From: an uncultured Colwellia sp.
GTDB taxonomy: Bacteria; Pseudomonadota; Gammaproteobacteria; Enterobacterales; Alteromonadaceae
Assembly (NCBI GenBank): GCA_913020705.1
Contig: CAJWBY010000093.1
Location: forward strand, 1 to 17,382
Reading direction: 5' to 3'
Length of the DNA stretch: 17,382 nt
Every line of letters starts with the position of its first letter. Within the stretch, counting starts at the first letter, position 1. Made by a program: the position numbers and the translations under genes. The notes beneath the pieces are model-generated. The model was not told the DNA's origin and made no database searches. It was given only the letters and a program-made list of their open reading frames with translations. Below, piece after piece: positions 1-8,737 of the stretch.

Positions 1-446
1 ATATTTCTATCACCAACATCTGACATTTGCTTTAAAACTTTTCCACCACCAAATACTTTTGCTCGTAAATTAACTTTCCTGCCACCACTTTTCAAAATCA
101 TATTGATTAAGTGTTCCATAGCAAAGTTACCATAACGTGTTGCATCTGATGCAATTCCACGTTGACCCCAGTCAACTTCATGAGCCTCTTTTTCGGTAAG
201 TGGCAACATAAAATGATTCATGCCACCAATACCACTTTTTTCATCCCAAATACAAGCAGAAACGCATGAACCTAATGTTGTAGCGATGGCAACGTTGTCC
301 TTTGTCATGTAAAACTCACCGGGTAAAATTTTTGCTATTACCTGCTCTCTTTTATTATCCCAGTAATGATTTACATGTAAAAACTCTGGTAAGCATTGTT
401 CTAAGCATTGCTCAACATAAATATTGTTTTGTCTATTTAGTACCAT
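1..446 (-). CDS. cheD: CheD, chemoreceptor glutamine deamidase (C-terminus beyond window)
   Basis: CheD deamidates specific glutamines of chemoreceptors in the cytoplasm and in many species also interacts with CheC or CheY. The minus-strand frame from ATG 446 gives 148 codons and is still open at base 1, so the C-terminus lies outside the window. The CheD signature is clear: TTLGSC at residues 56-61 supplies the catalytic Cys61, and GGMNHFMLP at 74-82 supplies the catalytic His78. TRYGNFAMEHL (about 103-113) and the VFGGG motif (about 131-135) are also typical. The N-terminal 40 residues are longer than in minimal CheD proteins. The gene lies 31 bp downstream of cheR in the same direction. 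By analogy with Che2/F7 loci, cheB would be expected next, outside the window. The ribosome-binding site before 446 is weak, so the exact start is less certain than the identity. Confidence 0.93.
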   Translation of the reverse strand, partial: MVLNRQNNIYVEQCLEQCLPEFLHVNHYWDNKREQVIAKILPGEFYMTKDNVAIATTLGSCVSACIWDEKSGIGGMNHFMLPLTEKEAHEVDWGQRGIASDATRYGNFAMEHLINMILKSGGRKVNLRAKVFGGGKVLKQMSDVGDRN

Positions 447-477
447 AATTTTTTCGATTCTATAGATAACACCATAA

Positions 478-1323
478 CTAAAATGACTTTCTAAAAATAG
501 TTCGCCCAACATTGTCGAAGTGAGCTTGGTAAGGTCCCAAATTTTCACTATGACCTAAAATAAGCAAACCTCCTGGTGTTAACATTTCATAATACCGAGC
601 AAATAATTCTTGCTGAGTTTCTTTATCAAAGTAAATGATTACATTACGACAAAAAATAATGTCAAAAGGCCCTTTCATTGGCCAATCATGTAATAGATTC
701 AACTGTTTAAAAGTGATGAGCTTACTTAACTCTTTATCCACTTTCACTTTATTTTTATTATTCCCAACACCTCTGTGAAAATACTTTTCCTTGAACTTTT
801 TGGGAATATCTTCAATTCTCCGATCATCATATACACCGCTTTTTCCTGCAGCTAACACATTACTGTCAATATCTGTGGCTAATATTTTTGCATCCCATTG
901 GCTTAAGCTGTCCTTCATTGTCTCTAATAATGTAATTGCAATACTGTAAGGCTCTTCTCCTGTTGAACTAGCTGAAGACCAAATTCGTAACCTTTTATGA
1001 TTTGTTAAGCTATTTTTAATAAGCTTTGGTAATTCATGCTGAACCATATAATCAAAATGATGCTGTTCGCGAAAAAAACTTGTTAAGTTCGTTGTTATCG
1101 CGTTGATAAAATAATCTTTTTCTTTTTCCGGTTCCGCTTTTAATAAATCACAATATTCTGTAAACGATGAAATCTTACGTTCACGAATAATACGAGTAAT
1201 ACGCCTATAAACCATTTCTTTTTTGCTGGTATTGAGAACAATACCAGCAATATCATAAACGTATTGGCAAATAAAACTAAAATTTTCTTTACTTAATTCA
1301 AATGCTTTATCACGACTTGTCAT
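478..1323 (-). CDS. cheR: CheR, chemoreceptor glutamate methyltransferase
   Basis: CheR uses S-adenosylmethionine to methylate glutamates on chemoreceptors, which drives adaptation. The 281-residue length is normal for the family. The N-terminal helical domain covers about 1-80 and ends in TNLTSFFRE (79-87). The Rossmann-type methyltransferase domain carries the SAM loop SSTGEEPYSIA (119-129), an acidic residue after beta-2 (ATDID, 149-153, Asp151), and FCRNVIIYFD (224-233). The usual Cys-Ser of the SAM loop is Ser-Ser here. The start lies 12 bp downstream of the receptor gene stop, so the two are almost certainly co-transcribed. That receptor ends in EWEEF, the kind of pentapeptide CheR docks on, so receptor and enzyme look like a matched pair. 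Identification is secure. Confidence 0.96.
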   Translation of the reverse strand: MTSRDKAFELSKENFSFICQYVYDIAGIVLNTSKKEMVYRRITRIIRERKISSFTEYCDLLKAEPEKEKDYFINAITTNLTSFFREQHHFDYMVQHELPKLIKNSLTNHKRLRIWSSASSTGEEPYSIAITLLETMKDSLSQWDAKILATDIDSNVLAAGKSGVYDDRRIEDIPKKFKEKYFHRGVGNNKNKVKVDKELSKLITFKQLNLLHDWPMKGPFDIIFCRNVIIYFDKETQQELFARYYEMLTPGGLLILGHSENLGPYQAHFDNVGRTIFRKSF

Positions 1324-1335
1324 AAGTAAGTATCT

Positions 1336-3630
1336 CTAAAATTCTTCCCATTCTTGATCAGAATCTGTTTTTGCTCTACTTGCTTTAGGGGCCGGTCTCG
1401 ACTTTCTTGCTGGTGCTCTACTTGTAGGTTGAGAGCGTGATGCACGGCTAGTTGGTTGAGGGTGTTCACGACGTGCAGGTGTTCTTACTTCAGGCTCTAG
1501 CTCACTGTTATTGTAAAAGAAGGCAACTTGATCGAGCAACGCTTGAGATTGCTCTTCCATTGATTTACTCGATGCAGCAGCTTCTTCGACTAACGCAGCA
1601 TTTTGCTGTGTCATTTCATCCATTTGACTTACTGCAGCACTGACTTCCCCAATACCGGCTGATTGCTCTTTACCGGCACTATCAATATCGCTAATCATTT
1701 TACCTACTTCTTCAATCGCAGAAACAAGTTCAGTAAAGGTTTGTCCTGTTTCATCAACTAATTTAGTTCCCTGACCAACAGCCTCAACACTGTCGTTGAT
1801 TAAGCCTTTAATCTCTTTCGCGGCTCCTGCTGATCGTTGAGCCAAATTACGCACTTCTGCTGCGACAACTGCAAAACCACGTCCTTGCTCACCCGCTCTG
1901 GCTGCTTCAACTGCAGCATTCAATGCGAGTAAATTGGTTTGAAAGGCAATTTCGTCAATAACACTGATAATATCTGCAATTTTTTTACTCGACTTATTAA
2001 TATCACTCATCGCGGTAATTGCACTTTTCACAACAGCGCCACCATTACTGGCTTTTTCCATAACCGAACTAGCTAAGGTGCTTGCAACGGAAGCATTCTC
2101 TGCATTTTGTTGAACTGTACTTGTAAGCTCTTCCATTGCAGAAGCTGTTTCTTCTAAACTTGATGCTTGAGACTCTGTTCTATGGCTTAGTTCATTGTTA
2201 CCTTCAGCAATCTCTCTAGCTGAATCAAAAACATTAGTTGATGCACTGCGGATTTCGCCCACCATATTACTTAACACGTCGATAAATTCATTAATTGAAG
2301 TACCGATAATACTAAATTCCCCCACCAACTCTGTTTCAATATATTGCGTTAAATCACCTTCAGACAATGTCATTAACGTGTCTTTAATTTGGGCAATAGC
2401 ATACTTCCTTCCTGTAATATCTGATGCGTATTTAACCACTTTCATTGTTTTGCCATTCAAATCTAAAATAGGGTTATAAGACGCTTGTATCCAAACTTCT
2501 TTACCACCCTTGCCTATACGTAGATATTCGCCACTGTCGAATTCTCCACGATTGAGCTTTTGCCAGAATTGCTGATATTCCAAGCTCGACTTTTGAGCTG
2601 CTTCTACAAATAAACTATGATGTTGTCCCTGTATTTCACTCAATGTGTAGCCTAACGCCGACAAAAAATTGTCGTTGGCGGTAATAATCGTCCCGTCCAT
2701 ATTAAACTCAATCACCGCTTGTGATTTACCTATAGCTGAAATTTGACCTGAAAAATCAGCAGCCGATAGTTTCTGTTGGGTAACATCCGAGGCAAATTTA
2801 ACGACTTTATAAGGTTTACCGTTTAAGTCTAGAATGGGATTGTAAGACGCTTGTATCCAAACTTCTTTACCTCCTTTACCTAAACGCTTATATTCTTTTG
2901 TTTCAAATTCACCTCTGTTGAGGCTTTCCCAAAACTCTTTGTATTCTGCGCTTACTTTAAAGTCGGGCTCAACAAACATACTGTGATGTTGACCTTGCAC
3001 TTCTTCTAAGCTGTAACCTAATGTCACTAAAAAGTTTTCGTTGGCGGTAATAATCGTCCCGTCCATATTAAACTCAATCACGGCTTGAACTTTATTGAGC
3101 GCTTCTATCTGAGCTAACATGTCTGTAAGTTGCAATTCTTTAGTTTGGTCAACTGAAACTTCTGTATCTTTACCCATGGTAGTATATTTCCCTATCGATT
3201 GAATGTTATCGTTTATTTTTATAGGGTTGAGCAATAACTCATTAATAATACTCCCTACTAAACGTTTAATTATTGAAACCCATGCCCTTTTGAGCGTGAT
3301 TTTAAAATCTTTATCTAGTATCAATGTAAATGCTTGCAACAATGCATTTTCTACATCTTCTTGGTAATCTTTTATTAAATTTGTACTTGTTAGTGTTTTG
3401 TCTTTTTTTTCAGCCAATATATTTGGTTTTAACAAGCTGATTTTACGGGTTAATAAACGAATAAAATATTGATTACTGTTTTTACCATTATCCTTCACAT
3501 TTGTTAACAACGTGTCCAATTCAGGTCTTAACTTAAATAACTGCTGATAAAATAAATCGCCAATTCCTGGTGAAAGTATCAGAACGTTTTGCCAACTTTG
3601 TTGAACTAGACGGATCTGATTCTCAGTCAT
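1336..3630 (-). CDS. Soluble chemoreceptor: globin-like, PAS-PAS, HAMP-like, MA signalling domain
   Basis: Methyl-accepting chemotaxis protein of 764 residues with no membrane segment, so it should form a cytoplasmic array. Residues 1-135 resemble a bacterial globin (LVQQSW at 8-13, [14 protein letters not shown] at 25-38, KRAW at 114-117), but the first histidine of the protein is at 215, so there is no proximal heme ligand. Two very similar PAS domains cover about 176-284 and 298-406 and resemble those of BdlA-type receptors. A HAMP-like linker (about 408-460) leads into the signalling domain (about 465-705) with the hairpin around [20 protein letters not shown] (560-579). A basic, Pro/Ser/Arg-rich tail (718-755) ends in EWEEF (760-764), the CheR/CheB tether. 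A GGAG ribosome-binding site lies 8 bases before ATG 3630. Gene order matches Pseudomonas aer2/mcpB. The sensed stimulus cannot be told from sequence. Confidence 0.94.
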   Translation of the reverse strand: MTENQIRLVQQSWQNVLILSPGIGDLFYQQLFKLRPELDTLLTNVKDNGKNSNQYFIRLLTRKISLLKPNILAEKKDKTLTSTNLIKDYQEDVENALLQAFTLILDKDFKITLKRAWVSIIKRLVGSIINELLLNPIKINDNIQSIGKYTTMGKDTEVSVDQTKELQLTDMLAQIEALNKVQAVIEFNMDGTIITANENFLVTLGYSLEEVQGQHHSMFVEPDFKVSAEYKEFWESLNRGEFETKEYKRLGKGGKEVWIQASYNPILDLNGKPYKVVKFASDVTQQKLSAADFSGQISAIGKSQAVIEFNMDGTIITANDNFLSALGYTLSEIQGQHHSLFVEAAQKSSLEYQQFWQKLNRGEFDSGEYLRIGKGGKEVWIQASYNPILDLNGKTMKVVKYASDITGRKYAIAQIKDTLMTLSEGDLTQYIETELVGEFSIIGTSINEFIDVLSNMVGEIRSASTNVFDSAREIAEGNNELSHRTESQASSLEETASAMEELTSTVQQNAENASVASTLASSVMEKASNGGAVVKSAITAMSDINKSSKKIADIISVIDEIAFQTNLLALNAAVEAARAGEQGRGFAVVAAEVRNLAQRSAGAAKEIKGLINDSVEAVGQGTKLVDETGQTFTELVSAIEEVGKMISDIDSAGKEQSAGIGEVSAAVSQMDEMTQQNAALVEEAAASSKSMEEQSQALLDQVAFFYNNSELEPEVRTPARREHPQPTSRASRSQPTSRAPARKSRPAPKASRAKTDSDQEWEEF

Positions 3631-3714
3631 AATTCTTACTCCAATTAGATATTGTTACTTACTTTACCCAACAACTTAAATAAATAACCATTTACGTATA
3701 AAGTTCATTAATAG

Positions 3715-4191
3715 CTACGAATTCCCGACTCTATCTTCAACATGATAAAGTTCGTTTTGGTCTAATAAACTGTTGCTGTCTAGTAAGATAATCAGCTTAT
3801 CTTCAATTGTTGCTAATCCCTGCAAAAAACAGCGGTCAATATTATTTCCAAATGCAGGTGGAGTTCGTATTGATTTTTTGTCAAACTTGTACACTTCTGA
3901 AACCGCATCTACAACAATGCCAACTGCCATCGTTTTTTGACTATTTTGATTACGTAAAATAATGGTAACTGTTTGTTCGTTATACTCTAGCGGCTCTTGA
4001 CCAAAGCGCTGCCTTAAGTCAATGATAGGTATGATAATACCTCGTAAATTTATAACGCCTTTTATGTAGTCAGGCTTATTCGGTAACTCTGTGACCGAAC
4101 TCCAAACACGTATCTCTTGTACACATAAAATGTCAACACCATACTCTTCGCCACTTAAAACAAAGGTGAGATATTCTTGCTCTTGTTCCAT
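3715..4191 (-). CDS. cheW: CheW coupling protein (second copy)
   Basis: CheW links chemoreceptor tips to the CheA kinase in the cytoplasmic array. This 158-residue protein is a single CheW SH3-like domain: YLTFVLSGEEYGVDIL at about 7-22 is the first strand pair, followed by VQEIR, YIKGVINLRGIIIPIIDLRQRF (the conserved centre, about 43-64) and VVDAVSEVYKF. Length is normal for the family. AAGGAAG lies about 6 bases before ATG 4191. It lies 14 bp after the neighbouring cheW and shares its motifs, but the two differ in N-terminal length and many residues, so this is an old duplication. Two CheW proteins in one cluster could give mixed array rings or receptor selectivity; that is inference. Confidence 0.95.
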   Translation of the reverse strand: MEQEQEYLTFVLSGEEYGVDILCVQEIRVWSSVTELPNKPDYIKGVINLRGIIIPIIDLRQRFGQEPLEYNEQTVTIILRNQNSQKTMAVGIVVDAVSEVYKFDKKSIRTPPAFGNNIDRCFLQGLATIEDKLIILLDSNSLLDQNELYHVEDRVGNS

Positions 4192-4205
4192 AGTATCTTC
4201 CTTTA

Positions 4206-4730
4206 TTAGCTTACTTGATGTTTTTCAACAGCTTGTAAAGCTTTAACGTTAAGTATCGTGACAACATTTTCGCCTACATTAACGAGTCCATCGAGGTGGT
4301 TTTGTGGAACACAACCTCCAAAGACGGGGGCAGGCTTTATTTCATTAAGTTCAACATTTAAAACGTCAGATACGGCGTCAACGACAAAACCAATCGTGCG
4401 TGTTTTCTCTTCAGTTTCTACTGTTAGAACTATCACTACGGTTGTTTCACAATAGACTGGTTCACCAATATTGAATTTCATTCGTAAATCAACAATAGGT
4501 ACAATAATACCGCGCATATTTATCACTCCCTTTATATATTGAGGAGAGTTTGGGATACGGGTTGGATTTTCCCAGCTGCGAATTTCCTCTACACATAAAA
4601 TATCAACAGCATATTGTTCCTCTGCTAATAAAAATGTCAGATATTGTTCACCACTGGTTATAAAGTCGATACCTTCAAGGGAGTATTCCCCCTCGACAGG
4701 TACTTCTTCTGCTAACATTTGAATATCCAT
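4206..4730 (-). CDS. cheW: CheW coupling protein (first copy, N-terminally extended)
   Basis: A 174-residue CheW-domain protein that scaffolds CheA and receptors. The core starts near residue 29 (EQYLTFLLAEEQYAVDIL) and continues with VEEIRSWENPTRIPN, YIKGVINMRGIIVPIVDLR and GFVVDAVSDVL. An acidic N-terminal extension of about 25 residues precedes it, which the other cheW copy lacks. ATG 4730 overlaps the cheA stop by one base (TAATG), so translation is probably coupled to cheA. GGAGTGAG just upstream, inside the cheA 3' end, is a good ribosome-binding site. The role of the acidic extension is unknown. Confidence 0.95.
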   Translation of the reverse strand: MDIQMLAEEVPVEGEYSLEGIDFITSGEQYLTFLLAEEQYAVDILCVEEIRSWENPTRIPNSPQYIKGVINMRGIIVPIVDLRMKFNIGEPVYCETTVVIVLTVETEEKTRTIGFVVDAVSDVLNVELNEIKPAPVFGGCVPQNHLDGLVNVGENVVTILNVKALQAVEKHQVS

Positions 4731-6865
4731 TAAGAGCTCACTCCTTCAGATATTGACTGTGTTATTTTGGGTTGAAACGTTGATCTGTTTTTTTGATTCA
4801 ACTGAGCTTGAGCAAGCGCCATGGAAATAATACCGGGAACATCTAATATCATTGCAACAGAACCGTCTCCTAATATAGTTGCTCCAGAAACACCTTCAAC
4901 TTGTTGATAGTTATCATTCAAGCTTTTTATTACAACTTGCTGTTGAGCGAGTAAATCATCAACCATTAAACCAACTTTCTGACCGTCCGCTTCAACAACA
5001 ACTAATAATGAATTTTCAATATTTTCAAACTCACATGGAATATTGAACAATTGATACACAGGTATAACGGGAACATTATCTTCACGAAGACGATAAAGAA
5101 CCATATCGCCAGACACTCGATTAATCAGCTCTTTTTGTGGTTGTAGAGATTCAACAATAGTTATAAGAGGGATAATATATGTTTCGGTACCTACTTGAAC
5201 GAGTTGTCCATCTAAAATGGCAAGCGTAAGCGGTAAATTGACGCGAAAAGTACTTCCTTTTCCACTTTCTGATTCAACCTGAATACGTCCACCGAGAGAT
5301 TGAATATTCTTTTTAACTACATCCATACCTACACCACGACCAGAAATATCGCTTACTTCTTTTGCCGTAGAAAATCCAGGTTCAAAAAGTAAATCAAAGG
5401 TCTGAGCGTCGGTTAATACAGTATTATCATCAACAATGCCCTTCTCTAAGGCTTTATTAAAAACAGCTTCACGGTCGATCCCACCACCATCATCTTTAAT
5501 TTCTATAACAATACTGCCGCCTTGATGATAAGCGTTTAACATTATGGTTCCCTTTTTGGGTTTACCACTTGCTAATCGAACTTCAGCAGATTCAATACCA
5601 TGATCAACAGCGTTACGGACCAAATGAACAAGAGGATCTCCAATCTGTTCCATCACAGTTTTATCTAATTCTGTTTGCTCACCCTTTAAGATAAGCTCAA
5701 CTTCTTTACCCGTCTTTTTAGATAAATCATGAACTAATCTTGGGAAACGATTAAAGGCAAAGCTTATAGGTAGCATACGAATACGCATTACGCTTTCTTG
5801 TAATTCTTTTGTATTCTGAAGTAATTGTTCTAACCCTGAATTGAGTCGCTCTACTTTTGATAAATCGAAATCATTACCCAATTCCGATAACATAGATTGA
5901 GTTATGACTAATTCGCCAACTAAATTTATTAAACTGTCTACTTTATCAACTCCAACTCGAATAGAACCCAAGTCATTCTTAGCTTTACTTGATGGTTTAT
6001 CAGAATTATTTGAAGTTTCTTCAGATTTTTGATTTGTTGGTGTTGGTGTTGGTGGTGTTATGACATCAGGTTCGTCAAGTGAAGGTGTTTCAGTTGATAA
6101 TTCTATATTAGATATTTCTAATGGCGGTAAATCACTACTAATAATATTTTCTTTGGTAATAATTAATTCGCACTCGTCTTCAACCCATTCAAAAACTTCT
6201 TTTATGTCATCTTCGTTTGCGCTTGACTCTAGTGTTAAATTCCAAGTTAAATAAATTTCTTCTGCGTCAATATCGTTTAAAGCGGGTAATTCTTTTGCGC
6301 ATGCGACTAAAGTGACTTCACCTAAATCAGCTAGTGCATTAAAAAGTAATAATGGATCGTTACCCGTTTGTACCAAATGATGTTCGGGAATAAATTTTAT
6401 TTGCCAAGTAGTAGAATTATCATTTTTTGTATCAACATCTTCTGAACCATTAATCGTTAAAGGTTCACTCACTTCGATACCATCAGCCGCTAAGGCTTTT
6501 TCTAACAATGCTGATGTTTCAATTATTTTTGAAGTATCGCATTCTGTTTCATCGCGGATAGACTCAATGAGTAAACGCATACAATCAACAGAGTCTAATA
6601 ATAGTTCAACATCATCTTGTTTAATATTGCGTCTTCCATCACGCATTTCATCAAGTAGTGTTTCTACTAAATGGGTAAATTCAGTAACATTGTTAAAACC
6701 AAAAGTACCCGCACCACCTTTTATAGAGTGCGCTGCGCGAAAAATTGAATTAATCGTTTCATCATCACCTTGCTCTAAATCTAGCAAGCTCGACTCCATT
6801 AATTCGAGGCCTTCAAAGCTTTCTTCTAAAAAACTTGGAATAAATTGCGATAGATCTACACTCAT
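4730..6865 (-). CDS. cheA: CheA chemotaxis histidine kinase
   Basis: CheA autophosphorylates under receptor and CheW control and passes phosphate to CheY and CheB. From ATG 6865 the protein has 711 residues. The P1 Hpt domain (1-125) has the phospho-accepting His46 in AAHSIKGGAG. A P2-like region spans about 152-236. A Pro/Thr/Ser-rich linker (about 260-295) is followed by P3 dimerisation helices (about 300-368). The P4 kinase domain shows the N box HLVRNAVDHG (414-423), G1 DDGGGID (458-464) and G2 GRGVGMD (509-515). The C-terminal P5 CheW-like domain spans about 550-685. All catalytic motifs are intact. An in-frame TTG at 6883 would add six residues and overlap cheY; ATG 6865, 7 bases after the cheY stop and with AGG upstream, is the better start. 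Confidence 0.96.
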   Translation of the reverse strand: MSVDLSQFIPSFLEESFEGLELMESSLLDLEQGDDETINSIFRAAHSIKGGAGTFGFNNVTEFTHLVETLLDEMRDGRRNIKQDDVELLLDSVDCMRLLIESIRDETECDTSKIIETSALLEKALAADGIEVSEPLTINGSEDVDTKNDNSTTWQIKFIPEHHLVQTGNDPLLLFNALADLGEVTLVACAKELPALNDIDAEEIYLTWNLTLESSANEDDIKEVFEWVEDECELIITKENIISSDLPPLEISNIELSTETPSLDEPDVITPPTPTPTNQKSEETSNNSDKPSSKAKNDLGSIRVGVDKVDSLINLVGELVITQSMLSELGNDFDLSKVERLNSGLEQLLQNTKELQESVMRIRMLPISFAFNRFPRLVHDLSKKTGKEVELILKGEQTELDKTVMEQIGDPLVHLVRNAVDHGIESAEVRLASGKPKKGTIMLNAYHQGGSIVIEIKDDGGGIDREAVFNKALEKGIVDDNTVLTDAQTFDLLFEPGFSTAKEVSDISGRGVGMDVVKKNIQSLGGRIQVESESGKGSTFRVNLPLTLAILDGQLVQVGTETYIIPLITIVESLQPQKELINRVSGDMVLYRLREDNVPVIPVYQLFNIPCEFENIENSLLVVVEADGQKVGLMVDDLLAQQQVVIKSLNDNYQQVEGVSGATILGDGSVAMILDVPGIISMALAQAQLNQKNRSTFQPKITQSISEGVSS

Positions 6866-6872
6866 AATAGCT

Positions 6873-7235
6873 TTACCTAACAACCCTTTTAATGGTTGCT
6901 AATAATTTTTCAGGGTTAAAAGGTTTAACTAGCCAGCCAGTAGCTCCTGCTGCTTTACCACGCATTTTCATATCTCCAGAACTTTCTGTGGTTAACATCA
7001 AAATTGGAGTGAATTTGAAGCTGGGTAGTTTACGTAATTCTTGGCAGAGGGTTATACCGTCCATAATGGGCATATTTACGTCAGAAATAACTAAATCGAT
7101 AGATGTTCCTTTCGCTTTATTTAACCCGTCTTGCCCATCTTTTGCTTCAACCGTTTCATAACCGGCACTTTTTAATGTGAAGCTAACCATATCGCGAATA
7201 GAGTTAGAGTCGTCTACAACCAACACTTTGGTCAT
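6873..7235 (-). CDS. cheY: CheY-type single-domain response regulator
   Basis: A stand-alone receiver domain of 120 residues that takes phosphate from CheA. The acidic pocket is VVDD (Asp8, Asp9), the phospho-acceptor is Asp52 in ISDVNMPIMDG, the switch threonine is in MLTTE (Thr82/Thr83), and Lys104 is in VKPF. There is no output domain. It lies between the STAS gene and cheA in one operon, 7 bp from cheA. F7-type CheY proteins often do not act on the flagellar motor, so the output may be something other than swimming; that is known of the class and not visible here. Confidence 0.95.
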   Translation of the reverse strand: MTKVLVVDDSNSIRDMVSFTLKSAGYETVEAKDGQDGLNKAKGTSIDLVISDVNMPIMDGITLCQELRKLPSFKFTPILMLTTESSGDMKMRGKAAGATGWLVKPFNPEKLLATIKRVVR

Positions 7236-7283
7236 GTCTTTTTCCTTTTTAAGCTGAATATAACTGCAAAGACTTAATCATAA

Positions 7284-7559
7284 TTAAGCATTCAGATATT
7301 GATTTAAAATGGCTTCGTTAAGCCCTAGTTGCTTAACGCTTTCTTGAATAACTGAAGAAGAAGAACTCCAGTCAAGTTCTTTATTTTGTGAAGCGATGTA
7401 AGTTACCGCAGCTAAAAGCAATTGAACGCCTACTGTATCAATACTAGTGACATCACTATCGTCAAAAGTAATAACATCATTCTTATCAATTTCGATCAGT
7501 AGTTGTGCTTTACAGTCATCAACTTGAGCAATCGTTAACTGAGCCGGTAATTTGAACAT
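7284..7559 (-). CDS. STAS-domain protein, first gene of the chemosensory operon
   Basis: A 91-residue single STAS domain of the anti-sigma-factor-antagonist type. FDDSDVTSIDTVGVQLLLAA (32-51) matches the STAS phospho-loop consensus D-x-S-x-V-x-x-I-D-S/T-x-G, with Thr42 at the position usually phosphorylated (Ser or Thr). The frame stays open upstream to 7685, but the extra 42 residues are low-complexity and hydrophobic and not STAS-like. ATG 7559 is preceded by AAGGGA at short spacing, so I start it there. A five-serine run (65-69) comes from a TCT-like repeat. STAS genes heading Che clusters are known in Shewanella and Vibrio relatives. No partner kinase or anti-sigma gene is present in the window, so its signalling partner is unknown. 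Confidence 0.88.
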   Translation of the reverse strand: MFKLPAQLTIAQVDDCKAQLLIEIDKNDVITFDDSDVTSIDTVGVQLLLAAVTYIASQNKELDWSSSSSVIQESVKQLGLNEAILNQYLNA

Positions 7560-7796
7560 ATAATCCCTTATCAATTCACATGAAAATTTAGAACCTATCA
7601 ATAAACATAAGACAAAAAAAATTATCTGCAAGTTTATTTCTACAAAAAATTTACTATTTTTTAGGTGTTTACAAAGAACCAACAAAACAGTTTAAAAAAT
7701 AAACATAAAAATAGTCCGGTTTATTTTAATGAATATATTGCTTTCCCTGTTTACAATTATTATGGTTGAAACAATGAAGAATAATTGGGAATGACA
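7560..7796. promoter_or_regulatory. Divergent intergenic region, chemosensory operon versus coiled-coil/Sel1 gene
   Basis: This AT-rich stretch of about 240 bp separates two divergent transcription units and must hold both promoters, but I find no confident -35/-10 pair for either. An 11-bp direct repeat, AATAAACATAA, occurs at 7600-7610 and 7698-7708. GCAGATAA on the minus strand near 7625 resembles a sigma-28 -10 element but has no TAAA box at the right distance. The role is inferred from gene orientation only. Confidence 0.4.
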
Positions 7797-8615
7797 ATGT
7801 CACAAGAGAGTCAAAAAGTACCGAGCCAAGTATTCCGTTGGTTTGAGAAAATGAAAAATAACTACGAGCAGAGTGTTCAAGGGGTATTACAACGATTCGA
7901 GCAATATAGTCACAGCCAACAATTAAGAATAGATCACGCTAATCAATCTAATATTGATAATTTAAAACATTCTCATCAAACACTTATTTCCCTCCAGAAT
8001 GATCAAATCAATCAATTGAGTCATGATGTAAAATATTACAAAGAGCAAATGGCTAAGCAACAACAAACAATAGAACAGCTTAATGGCCGATATGATGCAG
8101 TAATGAGCTGTTTGCTAACAGAGAAGAGAAAAGACATTGATATTAGAGATATTTTTTCTGATGATGACTTCGTAAAAAATGAGCCAAATGAATTCATTGA
8201 AAATATTGAAGACACTGACATGTCAGTTACAACTTCAGAATCAGACATTTATACTGAGCATATAAATACGGATGAAGAAAAAAGTATTATTCATAACATT
8301 GAATCAGCTCAATTAGATATTGACCTTTTCGATCAAGCCATTTTAAAAAGAGAAAAAGGTGATATCGTGCAAGCTTTTCAGTTATTTGAACAAGCCGCTA
8401 AACTTGGGCATGCAAAATCAATGGGCGCTATGGGCCGATCATTCTTCTTAGGTGAAGGCACAGAAGAAGATCACTCAATGGGTTTAGCGTGGCTTATTCA
8501 TGCAGCAAACCAAGATCTTCCGCAAGCAATTACAAGAGTAAAACATTTCCAGGAAAGCGAGCCCGAACTTTACGAGGAAGCGTTAACCCTATCAGAAAGT
8601 TTATATGTTTCTTAA
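7797..8615 (+). CDS. Coiled-coil protein with C-terminal Sel1/TPR-like repeats, function unknown
   Basis: From ATG 7797 the protein has 272 residues and no signal peptide or membrane segment. Residues about 15-110 are Gln/His/Asn-rich with heptad-like spacing and should form a coiled coil. An acidic spacer (about 115-170) follows. Residues about 175-250 hold one or two Sel1-like repeats (GDIVQAFQLFEQAAKLGHAKSMGAMGRSF, then a GLAWLIHAANQ unit), a helical repeat used for protein contacts. GGGA lies 6 bases before ATG 7797; ATG 7791 and TTG 7785 are in-frame alternatives adding two or four residues. It is divergent from the chemosensory operon, which suggests but does not show a link. I do not recognise a named family for the whole protein. 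Confidence 0.8.
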   Translation: MSQESQKVPSQVFRWFEKMKNNYEQSVQGVLQRFEQYSHSQQLRIDHANQSNIDNLKHSHQTLISLQNDQINQLSHDVKYYKEQMAKQQQTIEQLNGRYDAVMSCLLTEKRKDIDIRDIFSDDDFVKNEPNEFIENIEDTDMSVTTSESDIYTEHINTDEEKSIIHNIESAQLDIDLFDQAILKREKGDIVQAFQLFEQAAKLGHAKSMGAMGRSFFLGEGTEEDHSMGLAWLIHAANQDLPQAITRVKHFQESEPELYEEALTLSESLYVS

Positions 8616-8737
8616 ACCATATGTAGGGCGTGTAATATAATAAGTAGTCTTTGGATCTACATGAACACCAAAAGTGTATATTGTATAACATAATAATGTC
8701 ATAATACCAAAATCGTAAATATTATTTTGGAACTGTA

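Noticed and set aside
2413..3105. Tandem repeat array or mobile element
   Set aside because: The 366-bp repeats are in-frame coding copies of a PAS domain inside one chemoreceptor gene.
6567..6902. Open frame of 111 codons antisense to cheA
   Set aside because: Serine-rich composition typical of a reversed coding strand, no ribosome-binding site, and it lies wholly over the conserved CheA Hpt coding region.
7620..7640. Sigma-28 flagellar promoter for the chemosensory operon (minus-strand GCAGATAA)
   Set aside because: No TAAA element at the required distance of about 15 bases; the nearest candidates are 3 and 20 bases away.
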